Of a stretch of DNA of 64,000 bases, positions 43,099 to 52,536 are shown piece after piece. This DNA is from Thermoproteota archaeon (GTDB lineage: Archaea > Korarchaeota > Korarchaeia > Korarchaeales > Korarchaeaceae): the NCBI GenBank assembly GCA_026986575.1, contig JALSOH010000006.1:186001-250000 (forward strand), given 5' to 3'. The translations under genes and the position numbers were made by a program. The notes under the pieces were generated by a model that had not been told where the DNA came from, did not search any database, and worked only from the letters and a program-made list of their open reading frames with translations. Numbering within the stretch: position 1 is the first letter of the stretch; every line of letters begins with the position of its first letter.

Positions 43099-44270
43099 GC
43101 GAGCTCTCCCCTCAGGTAGACCCTCTCCACCATCCAGCCCATCTCCCTGAACGGAGTGAACCTCGCCTTGGTGTAGAGGTAGTCCTCCCTCACCGTCCAC
43201 AGTTCTTTCCTAAGGACAACTAGATCAGCAGAGCTGCCCGGCGCTATTTTCCCCCTTCTCAGCCCTAGGTGGGCCGCTGGCCTTGAGCTATACATGTCGA
43301 TCACCTCGGCCGGGAGCACCCCCTCCCCCACTAGGGTCATGAGCAGGGGGGCCATCAAGTCGAGCCAGGGGATCCCGGGAGGCATCTCCTCGTAGGGTCT
43401 TGACTTCTCCTCAGGGCTGTGAGGTGCGTGATCCGTGACTAGGAAGTCCGCCATCCCAGCATGGACCATGCGCCTGAGCTCCTCCATCACGGGCTTGGAC
43501 CTGAGCGGTGGATTGACCTTGGCCAAGGACCTTAGAGCAGGTGAGTCCTCGATGCTGTAGAGGATGTGGTGCGGCGTGACCTCGGCGCTCGCATTCACGC
43601 CCCTCACCTTGGCCTCCTGCACCAGCCTCAGGGTTGTAGGAAGGGTGGAATGGGCTATCCTGACCTTGGTGCCGTGCCTCTCGGCCAGCCAGAGGACCCT
43701 CCTCACCGCCACCTCCTCCGCCAGCTCCGGGTGCGCCCTCCAGTGGTCCTCCACCTTCTTAGGTTTTTCCGCCTCCTCGAGGATGAGGGGATCCTCAGCG
43801 TGGACCACCACAACCTTTCCCAGCTTCGAAGCCCTCGAAAACACCTCATTAAGGTCGTTCATCAGATCAGAGGGGAAGAGCTTCATCCCTACCACGTAGC
43901 TCTCATCTGGGAGGAAGGGGTAAGCGGTGTAAAGCATGAAGTCCACGTAGCTCTCCCTGTCAACCTCTTCTAACTTCCTCCTGAGGACTTCCGGATTGTC
44001 CACCCTCGGGACATTGTTCGGCATGTCCACAACGACGGTCACCCCTCCGTGCAATGCGGCGAGAGATTCGGTCCTCCACTCCCCCTTGTGCCTCTGCTCC
44101 AGACCCCTCATATGGACGTGAAGGTCCACGAAACCTGGGAGTATGACTCCAACGCTTGTGCAGGGACTGTCGACCTTTCTGGAGATCCTGAGAATGGTGG
44201 ACTCGAACTCGACACAGACCTCCTCAAATCCCAAGGAGGGCAGATATGCGAGGCCACACAGACATGTCAT
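43050..44270 (-). CDS. pyrC: Dihydroorotase
   Basis: The 406-residue amidohydrolase closes carbamoyl aspartate to dihydroorotate. The metal-binding GFVDLHVHMRG is at about residues 46-56, followed by GGVTVVVDMPNNVP, a His in VVVHAEDP, RIAHSTLPTT, the HHILYSIED segment and the final Asp in FLVTDHAPHSPEEK. The carboxylated-Lys position of type I enzymes appears as Met-Lys in VGMKLFPS. It is the last gene of the UMP operon, 19 bases after pyrK, and overlaps the end of pyk. Confidence 0.92.
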   Translation of the reverse strand: MTCLCGLAYLPSLGFEEVCVEFESTILRISRKVDSPCTSVGVILPGFVDLHVHMRGLEQRHKGEWRTESLAALHGGVTVVVDMPNNVPRVDNPEVLRRKLEEVDRESYVDFMLYTAYPFLPDESYVVGMKLFPSDLMNDLNEVFSRASKLGKVVVVHAEDPLILEEAEKPKKVEDHWRAHPELAEEVAVRRVLWLAERHGTKVRIAHSTLPTTLRLVQEAKVRGVNASAEVTPHHILYSIEDSPALRSLAKVNPPLRSKPVMEELRRMVHAGMADFLVTDHAPHSPEEKSRPYEEMPPGIPWLDLMAPLLMTLVGEGVLPAEVIDMYSSRPAAHLGLRRGKIAPGSSADLVVLRKELWTVREDYLYTKARFTPFREMGWMVERVYLRGELAYDGGPVVGEGFGSPA

Positions 44271-44289
44271 CTCTTAACACCCCACCAAG

Positions 44290-45096
44290 TCATCTGGAGA
44301 GAGCTCCCAGCGGGACCCTCCTGCCGTCGAAATCCCTCCAGTACTTCCCGAAGTCCTCAGAGGCCATCAATATCGAGCCGTCGAAGACGGGACCGTCCCT
44401 GCACACGAGGAGGCCCTGTGGCTCTAGGACACATGCTCCGCAGAGCCCTACAGCGCATCTGATCAGCCTCTCTAGGGACGCCTCCACCCCTATGCCCCTT
44501 TTCACTGCCTCGGACACCATCTTCACCATCATCGCCTCTGGCCCGGCGGTGTAAACGAAATCCAATCCCTCATAGTCGATGTGTTCCGTGATGAACCCGC
44601 TGAGCCCGTAGGATCCATCGTCCGTGCTCACCACGAGCTTGTTCGAGAGCTCCCTCATGAGGTCCTCAAGCATCACCTCCTCCGCGTTCCTGAATCCAGC
44701 GTAGAACTCGATCCTCACTCCCTCCCTGCTCCTGAGCGCGCCAGCCAAGTTTATGAGGGGGGCTATGCCGTAGCCCCCTCCCACGAGAGCGACCTTTCCT
44801 TCAACTTCTGTGGTGAAGCCCCTACCGTAGGGTCCCCTTATCCAGAGCCTGTCCCCAGCTTCGAGGGAGTGGATGGCCGAGCTCACTCTACCCACTCTGG
44901 CCATCAGCAGCCAGGTCTCCCCGCTCCCCTCTCTGGCCACGCTGACTGGTATCTCTCCTACCTTGGGGACCCAGACCATCACGTACTGACCGGGTCTCGC
45001 CCCTACCTCGCCCTCCAGCACGATCTTCCTCACTCTTGGGGTGAGGGGCTCACTCTCAATTATTGTATGGGGCCTATGTCCCGGCGAGCTGCGCAA
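44290..45096 (-). CDS. pyrK: Dihydroorotate dehydrogenase electron-transfer subunit
   Basis: The 268-residue FAD and [2Fe-2S] flavoprotein has a ferredoxin-reductase fold with GQYVMVWVP and the FAD-binding [22 protein letters not shown] belongs to the NAD-binding half, and the iron-sulfur ligands lie in [12 protein letters not shown] and LVCRDG. TTG 45096 has GGAGGAAG upstream and overlaps pyrI by 23 bases. The usual partner PyrD is absent from this operon and from the window. Confidence 0.9.
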   Translation of the reverse strand: MRSSPGHRPHTIIESEPLTPRVRKIVLEGEVGARPGQYVMVWVPKVGEIPVSVAREGSGETWLLMARVGRVSSAIHSLEAGDRLWIRGPYGRGFTTEVEGKVALVGGGYGIAPLINLAGALRSREGVRIEFYAGFRNAEEVMLEDLMRELSNKLVVSTDDGSYGLSGFITEHIDYEGLDFVYTAGPEAMMVKMVSEAVKRGIGVEASLERLIRCAVGLCGACVLEPQGLLVCRDGPVFDGSILMASEDFGKYWRDFDGRRVPLGALSR

Positions 45097-45547
45097 TGAC
45101 CTCTTCCTCCGTCAGGTACTCGCCGCAGTACTCGCAAACGAGCTTGAGGGGCTTCCTCGATATCACCCTGAACGATGGATGAACCGCCTCTCTCGGAGCG
45201 TTAGTGACGCACTTGGGGTTGACGCATCTCACTATCCCCTCTATCTTATCGGGGAGCTCCACCTTCCTCTTCTCCACCACCTCGTAATCCCTCACTATGT
45301 TGATCGTGGCAGTAGGTGCTACTAGCGCTATCTTGTTCACCTCCTCACTGCTGAGCTCCCTTCCCTCGACCTTCACGATGTCCTTCTTCCCCAGCTTCTT
45401 GCTGTAAACGTTCATCACCATGGAGACCATGTAGCCCTCCTCTCCCGTGATCCCCAAGATGCGTAGGACCTTGAGGGCCCTCCCGGCGGGGATGTGATCT
45501 ATCACGGTCCCGTTGCTTATCCTCCTGACCACCAACTCCTCACTCAT
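45074..45547 (-). CDS. pyrI: Aspartate carbamoyltransferase regulatory subunit
   Basis: The 157-residue protein has an N-terminal allosteric nucleotide-binding domain ([40 protein letters not shown]). Its C-terminal zinc domain has four Cys, in [10 protein letters not shown] and LVCEYCGEY. It gives feedback inhibition by CTP to the PyrB trimer. ATG overlaps the pyrB stop by four bases. Confidence 0.94.
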   Translation of the reverse strand: MSEELVVRRISNGTVIDHIPAGRALKVLRILGITGEEGYMVSMVMNVYSKKLGKKDIVKVEGRELSSEEVNKIALVAPTATINIVRDYEVVEKRKVELPDKIEGIVRCVNPKCVTNAPREAVHPSFRVISRKPLKLVCEYCGEYLTEEEVIAQLAGT

Positions 45548-46434
45548 GGTATCACCTCCCTCAACAGGGCCATCCTGATGGGAACCCCGTAAGCGGCCTG
45601 CTTGAAGTAGCGGGCGTGGGGCGTGGAGTCCACGTCCAGAGCAATCTCATCCACCCTCGGGAGGGGATGCAGGATTATCATATCCTCTTTAGCGTTCTTG
45701 AGCAGGGCGGCATCGATCCTGTAGCTCCCCTTGACCCTCTCGTACTCAGCCGGGTCGGGGAACCTCTCCTTCTGTATCCTAGTCACATAGAGGACATCCA
45801 GTTCCGGTAGCACCTCCTCCAAGTCAGCGAACTCCCAAGGCATCTTCAACGTGTCTAGGAGCTCCTCCTTAGGGCGTAAGCTCTCAGGAGCTATCAGATA
45901 CACCTTCTTAGGTGAGTATAGGTTCAGCACTCTAAGGAAGCTGCCTGAGGCTCTCCCGTACCTAAGATCTCCCAAGATCCCGTACACCAAATTATCTATC
46001 ACCTTTTTCTCCCTCCATACCGTATAAAGGTCTATCATGGCCTGAGTGGGGTGCCTCTTTGACCCGTCCCCAGCGTTTATCACCGGGGCCTCGGCCAGCT
46101 CCGCAGCCAGCTTGGCAGCCCCCTCCAGACTGTGCCTCACGACTATCACATCAGCGTACGCGTCGAGCATCCTTATAGTGTCGGAGAAGGTCTCTCCCTT
46201 AGCTATTGAGGTGCCCTGAACGGCATCGAATCCTATATACCCGCCTCCCAGCCTTAGGGTAGCGGTCTCGAAGCTGAGCCTCGTCCTAGTACTGGGTTCG
46301 AAGAAGGCAAGGGCCACCACCTTCCCCTTCAGCTCGTCCCCCTCGAACTTGGAGGAGGCTATCCTGAACAGCCTCTCCAGCTCATTACGGGTGAAATCTA
46401 GTATGGAAAGAACATCCTTCCCACTAAAACTCAA
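45544..46434 (-). CDS. pyrB: Aspartate carbamoyltransferase catalytic subunit
   Basis: The 296-residue transferase condenses carbamoyl phosphate and aspartate. The carbamoyl-phosphate motif [15 protein letters not shown] is intact, [17 protein letters not shown] and [19 protein letters not shown] follow, and [14 protein letters not shown] closes the aspartate site. It overlaps pyrE and pyrI by four bases each. Confidence 0.95.
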   Translation of the reverse strand: MSFSGKDVLSILDFTRNELERLFRIASSKFEGDELKGKVVALAFFEPSTRTRLSFETATLRLGGGYIGFDAVQGTSIAKGETFSDTIRMLDAYADVIVVRHSLEGAAKLAAELAEAPVINAGDGSKRHPTQAMIDLYTVWREKKVIDNLVYGILGDLRYGRASGSFLRVLNLYSPKKVYLIAPESLRPKEELLDTLKMPWEFADLEEVLPELDVLYVTRIQKERFPDPAEYERVKGSYRIDAALLKNAKEDMIILHPLPRVDEIALDVDSTPHARYFKQAAYGVPIRMALLREVIP

Positions 46435-47012
46435 TATCCCACCTCTTCAAGGTAGATCTCCGCGTATTTCCTCTCCTCGGGGGAGAGATCCGGGAGAACA
46501 GACCTGACTATATCGGGGAGGGTCGCGATACTCCTCAACTCTACATCCAACTCTTTCAAGGACTCCCTCGCACCCTGAAGCCTGTCCACCACGACCCAGG
46601 CCTCTTTGACCGCAGCTCCCGCCTCCCTGACCGCCTCAACGGCCCTCCTAAGTGACCCACCCGTGGTGGCCACATCGTCTATCACCACGTACTCCCGCTC
46701 GCTCACCACCCCTTCCATCCTGCTCATCGTCCCGTGTTCCTTCCTCTCCTTCCTGATGTAGATTAGGGGCCTAGAGGTCAGCATGGCCACTGCTGTAGCT
46801 AGAGGTAGGCCCCCGACCGCGACTCCGCATATCCCACCATCCCCTATCCTCCCTGCCAGCTCCTCTGAGATCGCCTTGAACTCTTTCGGGAATGAGGGAA
46901 GGGGCCTCAGATCTACGTAGATGGTGCTCCTCCGGCCGGAGGTTAGCAGAAAGTCTCCGAACTTGAGCATGCCCCTACTCACTAGGATTAGTCCTAACTC
47001 AGCGCTTTCCAT
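46431..47012 (-). CDS. pyrE: Orotate phosphoribosyltransferase
   Basis: The 193-residue enzyme joins orotate and PRPP. The PRPP loop is [20 protein letters not shown], and [18 protein letters not shown] supplies the catalytic Lys-rich flexible loop. [19 protein letters not shown] is the family's N-terminal segment. It overlaps pyrF by 14 bases and pyrB by four. Confidence 0.94.
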   Translation of the reverse strand: MESAELGLILVSRGMLKFGDFLLTSGRRSTIYVDLRPLPSFPKEFKAISEELAGRIGDGGICGVAVGGLPLATAVAMLTSRPLIYIRKERKEHGTMSRMEGVVSEREYVVIDDVATTGGSLRRAVEAVREAGAAVKEAWVVVDRLQGARESLKELDVELRSIATLPDIVRSVLPDLSPEERKYAEIYLEEVGY

Positions 47013-47622
47013 TAAGGATCACCCTCTGAGCCTCCACCACACTCCTTGCGGCCTTAACAGGATTTTCGCTCCTCAGAATGGATCTGCCCACTATCTCGAA
47101 GCTCGCACCGGCCTCCAAGGCAGATCCCGGCTTGGCACCCTGAAAGCCTATACCTGGGGAGAAGATCTGGACGTCGGGAAGCCGTCTCCTCGCCTCTCTG
47201 ATCATCTCCGGTCTAGTAGCCCCGACGACGATGCCCATGACGTTGAGTAGCCTCGCTTCCTCCAGCAGCTTGATGAAGTTCTCCCTGATGAGTTTAGCTT
47301 GGGGATGGCTCATGCCCGCCACTCCGATTAATTCCAATTCAGTCTCGTACCTCCTGTGCCCTGTGAACAGGTGTATTATAGCGGCGTCCATGCCCATCTC
47401 CCTGAACCTGTCTAGGATGTGCTCGACCACGTCAGGTATATCTGCTAGTTTGAAATCTGCGATCCAGTAGTAGTGCTCGTGCCTGCTTGCTAGCTCCTCT
47501 ATTCCCTCCCATCCGATGGTCAGTGCTAGGGGAAAACCCACCTTCACGCCCACCACGTAGTCCCTCAGCCCATTAAGGAGCCCATCCAAGTCTCCAGATG
47601 GGAAGTCTAACGCGAGAATCAA
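46999..47622 (-). CDS. pyrF: Orotidine 5'-phosphate decarboxylase
   Basis: The 207-residue barrel makes UMP. It starts ILALDFPSGD, with VGVKVGFPLAL and the catalytic D-x-K-x-x-D in IADFKLADIPD. GMAGVA-type loop GVAGMSHPQ and IFSPGIGFQGAKPG close the phosphate site. TTG 47622 is the first in-frame start; residues upstream in frame (FLDSR) also fit the family, so translation may begin slightly earlier at an unusual codon. First gene of the operon. Confidence 0.92.
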   Translation of the reverse strand: MILALDFPSGDLDGLLNGLRDYVVGVKVGFPLALTIGWEGIEELASRHEHYYWIADFKLADIPDVVEHILDRFREMGMDAAIIHLFTGHRRYETELELIGVAGMSHPQAKLIRENFIKLLEEARLLNVMGIVVGATRPEMIREARRRLPDVQIFSPGIGFQGAKPGSALEAGASFEIVGRSILRSENPVKAARSVVEAQRVILNGKR

Positions 47623-47695
47623 CCGGGAGTCCAGAAAAGAGGATCTCTCGACGAGCTTGTTCCCTATTGGAACCCTTCCTTAGGTCCTCCTCCTA

Positions 47696-47704
47696 ACTAT
47701 ATAA
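47696..47704 (-). promoter_or_regulatory. TATA box of the pyr operon
   Basis: On the minus strand TTATATAG lies in the 107-base gap between purA and pyrF, about 75 bases before the pyrF start. It would start a transcript near 47670 covering pyrF-E-B-I-K-C. Confidence 0.5.
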
Positions 47705-47729
47705 GTTGATGGGGGTTATGCCATCTCCG

Positions 47730-49028
47730 TCACAGGGAGAGGAGATCCTCCAAAGCTGGCGTGGGAACGGTCATCTCCCTCTCCGGCCCAACCCCAATCA
47801 TGACGGCCTTCGCATTCACCTCTTTCTCCACGAATTCCACGTAGGCCTTCACCTCCTCGGGGAAGGAGTCCCAGCCCTCTCTGACGAGCTCGCTCCAGTC
47901 CTCCACTCTCCAGCCGTCGAGCTCCTCGTACACTGGCTTCGCCCTTTCAAGGGCTTCCACGTACGGGGGAGCTACTTGGTACTCCTCACCATCTATCTCA
48001 TAAGCCACGGCCACTTTCACCTTGTTGAGACCCGAGAGGACATCCACTTTCCTTATGGCTAGGTAGCCTATCCCGTTGATCAGGGCCGAGTACCTCAGCA
48101 TGGGCAAATCTAGCCAGCCTACCCTGCGGGGCCTTCCTGTGGTGGTGCCGTATTCTCCTCCCTTGTCCCTGATGTACTTAGCTAGGTCTCCAGCCAGCTC
48201 CGTGGGAAAGGGCCCCTTTCCCACCCTGGTGGTGTAGGCCTTGCTGACCCCGACCACGGCATCTATGGCGAGAGGACTGACCCCCACCCCCGTGCACGCC
48301 CCACCAGCGATCGCATTGGAGGAGGTCACAAAGGGGTAGGTACCGTGATCTACATCCAGCATTGTGCCCTGCGCTCCCTCGAAGAGGACGAACTTTCCCT
48401 CGGCTATGGCCGCGTTGACCTCTAAGTGGTCGTCGCCCACAAATGGCTCCAATACCTCCCTCCAGCCTTCAGCCCTTTCGATCAGCTGCTCATAATATTC
48501 GTCTAAATCGCCCATGAGCACCCCAGCTCTCCTCAACTCCTCCTCCTTGATCTCGAGGACCTCCCTCAGCCTCTTGGGGAAGTTAGAGCTGAAGAGATCA
48601 CTGACCTTCAGTCCGGAGACCCTAGCCATCTTGTCTTGGTAGGCCGGACCTATCCCCCTCTTGGTCGTGCCAAGTTTACCTCCAGCCAGCGCGGCGTCAA
48701 GCTCCTTGTGATAGGGAAGGAGAAGCGTGGCCTTCAAGGATATTAGCACATCAATCCCCTTCCCCCTAGATCTGAGGTCCTCGAGCTCCCGTATGAATAC
48801 CTCCGGATCGAAGGCCACTCCGGCGCCGAGGACCCCTCTCTTACTCCTTACGACGCTGGAGGGCATCAAGTGAAGTTTGTACTTCTGCCCCTCAGCCACA
48901 ACCGTGTGTCCCGCGTTGCTACCCCCGTTGTACCTGACGACGAGATCGGCCCACTCCGCTAAGTAATCCACCACGGCACCCTTGCTTTCGTCACCGAACT
49001 GCATGCCCACGACAATCACAGCAGGCAT
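47730..49028 (-). CDS. purA: Adenylosuccinate synthetase
   Basis: The 432-residue enzyme uses GTP to join IMP and aspartate on the way to AMP. The P-loop-like start is VVGMQFGDESKGAVVDYLAE (Ser replaces the usual Gly of GDEGKG, catalytic Asp kept). NAGHTV supplies the catalytic His, GPAYQDKMAR the IMP site, and TTTGRPRRVGWLDLP the C-terminal part. At 432 residues it is bacterial-sized, longer than the roughly 340-residue form of many archaea. It lies upstream of the pyr operon but with its own gap. Confidence 0.94.
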   Translation of the reverse strand: MPAVIVVGMQFGDESKGAVVDYLAEWADLVVRYNGGSNAGHTVVAEGQKYKLHLMPSSVVRSKRGVLGAGVAFDPEVFIRELEDLRSRGKGIDVLISLKATLLLPYHKELDAALAGGKLGTTKRGIGPAYQDKMARVSGLKVSDLFSSNFPKRLREVLEIKEEELRRAGVLMGDLDEYYEQLIERAEGWREVLEPFVGDDHLEVNAAIAEGKFVLFEGAQGTMLDVDHGTYPFVTSSNAIAGGACTGVGVSPLAIDAVVGVSKAYTTRVGKGPFPTELAGDLAKYIRDKGGEYGTTTGRPRRVGWLDLPMLRYSALINGIGYLAIRKVDVLSGLNKVKVAVAYEIDGEEYQVAPPYVEALERAKPVYEELDGWRVEDWSELVREGWDSFPEEVKAYVEFVEKEVNAKAVMIGVGPEREMTVPTPALEDLLSL

Positions 49029-49209
49029 CTGCCATTACCTATCCGCGGGACCGAGATTAGATATAACTGTAGGGTCGGTTTAACCTCTACATTACCTTAC
49101 GCCTCAGGGAGAATCCTACGGATAGTCCCTCATAATTTCCCTTCAAGCCCACGGAGGGAGGCTATTTGAGATTGAGCGCAAAGAGGGAAGTATTGTGGGG
49201 AAGGGAAAC

Positions 49210-51078
49210 TCACTCCAAGAGCTCGCTGATCTCCAAGACCTCAAAACCCTCTAAGTTCATCCCTTTGGAAGCGTCGTTGAGCATAGCGTAGCAGAACGGG
49301 CACGCCACAACTACAGCCTTTGCCCCGGCTTCTAGAGCTTCCTTCACCCTCTCCTTAGCCATGGTCCCCTCTCCGGTCTGGTACCAATAGTTAGCGCCTC
49401 CCGCACCACAGCAGAAGGTGTTCACGCCGTGTCTGCCCATCTCTCTGAACCCATCGACCCTACTCAGTATTTCCCTAGGCTCCTCTACTACCGAATTGAA
49501 TCTGGAGAGATTGCACGGATCGTGGAATGTCAGTTCTCCGCTGCGACTTACCTTTAACCGTCCCTCTCTCACCAGCTTAGCCAGCAGCTCCACGTGCGAG
49601 ACCACTTCCACATCCCAGTCCTCGACGACTTTGGGATACTCGTGCCTGAACACGGTGAGGCCGTGCGGGCAGAGAACTAGGAGCCTCTTCACTCCTAGTT
49701 CCTTGAAGAGCTCGGCATTGGTGAGGGCGAACTCTTGGAACATGCCCTCCTCTCCTAACCTCCTAGCAGGCTCGCCGCAGCAAGTCTCCATCTCCCCGAA
49801 GATCGCAATCCTGATGCCCGCCTTCCTCAACAAGTCCACGAGCTTAGAAACAACTCTCTTACCCACGGGATCGAAGGAGTACTGGCAGCCCACCCACAAG
49901 TAGTAGTCGGGATCGTCGTCGCTCTCGATCCAGCTCAGCCTCCCTCTCTGCGGAACGGAGAGGGAGTTGTGGTACCTCCTCAGCCCGTTCAGCAGCTCAC
50001 CCATCTTCTTGTCTATCCTGCCCTCCGCCACGAGAGAGCGCCTCCTCTCCATGAGGAAGGTGAACGGGCTTATATAATTCGGGCAGGCCGTCGAGCAGGC
50101 TCCGCAGGAGACACATGACCAGACAGCATCCTCAGCCAGCTCGTAAGTGCCTCCCAGCAGTGAGACCTTTAACCCCTGAACCACATCCTTTGGTGAGAGG
50201 GGCCTGCCCGTCAGGTTAGCGGGGCAAGAGTCAGTACACCTCCCACACTTCACGCAGGCGGCAAGCATATACTTCTCGTACCACGGAAGTTCAGAGGCCT
50301 CCTCGAAACCCAGCTTAATCTCCTCGACATCCTCCAACTCCTGCAGCCTGAACGGTTCCTTTGGAAATCTGACGATCTCCTCCTCCAAGGAGGAGGTGAG
50401 GAGGGCGGTGAGGGAGTGGAGCAGGTTACTGTAGGGCAGATAGGCCACCATCGAGAAAGCTAGGAGGGCGTGACTCCACCACAGGACAGTGTAGAATGGG
50501 AGTATGAGGGGACCGACAGTTCCAGAGAGCAGGTAGCCTACGAGCGAGTAGTGACTGGCAGCGTTGGGTTGAGCATAGATCCTAGTCGATTCTAGGAAGA
50601 AACCCGTCACTCCTATATAGAGGAGCCCCAGCAGGAGGATCTTTCCCTCTCTATCCCTGGTGGGAAAGAATGAAAGGGCTCCAATTAAGAAGAGGACGCC
50701 GAAACTATCCATTATCAGCTCGAAGGCCGAGTAAGTCCCGTCGAAGAGTATTCTGACACCGAGGTGCTCAAGGATGTCCGTCTCGAGAAACACCGTGAGT
50801 GTGCCTAGAAACAGGACGAGGGTCCCAGCGAAGAGAAGCGCGTGAAAAAACCCTCTATCTATCTCCAGCACTCTCTTCTGGGATAAGACCCTTATCAGGC
50901 CCCTTCGAAGCTTTCTGAGGTCAACCTCCTTCAACGCCCTGACCAGCTCGAATTTCCTCGAGATCCTCCAGAGGCCGTACAGGAAGATTAGCGCAAACGG
51001 TATGAGAATCGAATACATGACTATGGGGGTCCAGCTCGGGAGGAGGGGGAAACTCTCCCTCACGACCAAGGGTAACAC
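49210..51078 (-). CDS. Membrane Fe-S oxidoreductase (cytochrome b-like plus CCG domains)
   Basis: The 622-residue fusion starts with about five membrane helices (residues 15-215) resembling the NarI/HdrE-type haem b domain. Two [4Fe-4S] motifs follow, CVKCGRCTDSCP and CVSCGACSTACPN (about 275-325). Two cysteine-rich CCG domains come next, with ETCCGEPARRLG and NTFCCGAGGANYW. This is the architecture of HdrDE-like enzymes and of ETF:menaquinone oxidoreductases. It probably passes electrons between a soluble donor and the quinone pool. The divergent FAD oxidoreductase 61 bases away is a possible donor. Confidence 0.82.
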   Translation of the reverse strand: MLPLVVRESFPLLPSWTPIVMYSILIPFALIFLYGLWRISRKFELVRALKEVDLRKLRRGLIRVLSQKRVLEIDRGFFHALLFAGTLVLFLGTLTVFLETDILEHLGVRILFDGTYSAFELIMDSFGVLFLIGALSFFPTRDREGKILLLGLLYIGVTGFFLESTRIYAQPNAASHYSLVGYLLSGTVGPLILPFYTVLWWSHALLAFSMVAYLPYSNLLHSLTALLTSSLEEEIVRFPKEPFRLQELEDVEEIKLGFEEASELPWYEKYMLAACVKCGRCTDSCPANLTGRPLSPKDVVQGLKVSLLGGTYELAEDAVWSCVSCGACSTACPNYISPFTFLMERRRSLVAEGRIDKKMGELLNGLRRYHNSLSVPQRGRLSWIESDDDPDYYLWVGCQYSFDPVGKRVVSKLVDLLRKAGIRIAIFGEMETCCGEPARRLGEEGMFQEFALTNAELFKELGVKRLLVLCPHGLTVFRHEYPKVVEDWDVEVVSHVELLAKLVREGRLKVSRSGELTFHDPCNLSRFNSVVEEPREILSRVDGFREMGRHGVNTFCCGAGGANYWYQTGEGTMAKERVKEALEAGAKAVVVACPFCYAMLNDASKGMNLEGFEVLEISELLE

Positions 51079-51139
51079 CGTTTTACCAAATCAGGATAAC
51101 TTTTTCATTTTTTCCTTCGTGAGAACAGGGTGAAGCTCC

Positions 51140-52411
51140 TTGGAGGCTGATGTGCTCGTTGTAGGGGCCGGTATCCTAGGACTGGCTACCGCTTATCACG
51201 TTTTGAGTAGAGATCCAGAAGCTAACGTTTTAGTTGTCGATAGGATGGGAGATGTGGGCCAGGGAGCTACAGCAAAGAGTGCCGCTGGCTTTAGGGCCGG
51301 ACTCTTCACTTCATCAACTAACAGGCTCCTGTCAGACACATCCGTTGACTTCTATCTCCACATACAGAGGGAGGAAGGTTATGACTTAGGGATGGAGCTA
51401 GTGGGCTATCTCATACTGAGGACCAAGGAACAGTTCGAGGAAATAGCTGACGTGGCCCACGCGCTGGAGAAGAGGGGGACTCTGAAGATCTACAGGAAGG
51501 CCGAGCTGAAGAAGATGCTCGAGATGAACTACGAGTTCGACGGGGACGAGGAGGCCGAGATATTGGGGGTGAAGAACGTGGATTATGGGCTGTTCGGTGT
51601 TAAGTGCGGTTACATAGATGCTGACAAGCTGGCCTACTATTACAGGGACAGGATCAAAGAGATGGGAGGGAACTTCCAGTTCAACACGAAAGTAGAGAGG
51701 ATAATAGTGGAACCGGAGATCAAGCTCGGGATCCCTAGAGAGCCCAGAGCTTGGCAGAAGGTAAGGTTTGCAGGCGTGGAGACGAACAAAGGTACTTTGA
51801 AGGCGGAGAAACTCGTGATAGCTGCTGGCGGTTGGACCCACCTCCTGCTCGATCCCTTAGGCATAGACTGCATCTCCAAACCGAAGAAGAGGCAGATATT
51901 CACCTTCAGGCCTAGGACCGAGGCTCAGAAGGCTCTCCTGAACACTAAGGGGTTCAACGATGAGGGCATACTTCCGTTCACATTCCTCCCGACCGGCCAT
52001 TACATAAGGGCCGATAGAAGAGATGGAACCTTCTGGTTCGGGTTCTCGGACGAGATAAGACCCTTCTCTCCAGACGAGGAGCCCGAGGAGAACTACTACT
52101 ACGACAATATCTACCCGATAATGGTCAAGTACTTCCCGCAGCTGGAGGGAGCTAGGGTGGACAACATGTGGGCCGGTCTCTACATGCTGAACTCCGTCGA
52201 TCACAACCCCGTGGTTTTCAGGAGGTCCAACATGGTCGTGGCCACCGGAGCCAGCGGGAGCGGGATCCTCAAGGGGGACGCGATCGGCAGGATCGCTGCC
52301 GCTCTACTCTACGGAGAGACCTACGCCGATCTATACGGTGGGGAGAAGATACCCACCAACAAGCTGGAAGTGGTTGGAAGGTCCTTGGAGACGGAGAGCT
52401 TCGTCTTCTGA
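51140..52411 (+). CDS. FAD-dependent oxidoreductase, DAO family
   Basis: The 423-residue flavoprotein has the FAD motif DVLVVGAGILGLATAYHVLS at its start, the second nucleotide contact GQGATAKSAAGFRAGLF, and the C-terminal VVATGASGSGILKGDAIGR. The family includes sarcosine, glycine and 2-hydroxyacid (LhgO-like) dehydrogenases. TTG 51140 has GGTGA upstream. Adjacent divergent transcription from the membrane Fe-S gene suggests the pair oxidises an organic acid or amine and passes electrons to quinone. The substrate is unknown. Confidence 0.82.
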   Translation: MEADVLVVGAGILGLATAYHVLSRDPEANVLVVDRMGDVGQGATAKSAAGFRAGLFTSSTNRLLSDTSVDFYLHIQREEGYDLGMELVGYLILRTKEQFEEIADVAHALEKRGTLKIYRKAELKKMLEMNYEFDGDEEAEILGVKNVDYGLFGVKCGYIDADKLAYYYRDRIKEMGGNFQFNTKVERIIVEPEIKLGIPREPRAWQKVRFAGVETNKGTLKAEKLVIAAGGWTHLLLDPLGIDCISKPKKRQIFTFRPRTEAQKALLNTKGFNDEGILPFTFLPTGHYIRADRRDGTFWFGFSDEIRPFSPDEEPEENYYYDNIYPIMVKYFPQLEGARVDNMWAGLYMLNSVDHNPVVFRRSNMVVATGASGSGILKGDAIGRIAAALLYGETYADLYGGEKIPTNKLEVVGRSLETESFVF

Positions 52412-52536
52412 TCCTTTATCATCCCTTTTTCATTAGAGAGCTCGCCAAAAACCTTCTATTGGTCGATCGTCCGTTCAACCATCTAAGCGTCCAAACTTTT
52501 AAGCTGAGCCGTCGGGCCCCCACGGAGGTGACCCCC

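Noticed and set aside
52168-52536. N-terminal extension of isocitrate dehydrogenase
   Set aside because: The upstream part is Arg-rich out-of-frame overlap with the FAD oxidoreductase; a strong GGAGGTGA site sits before TTG 52537.
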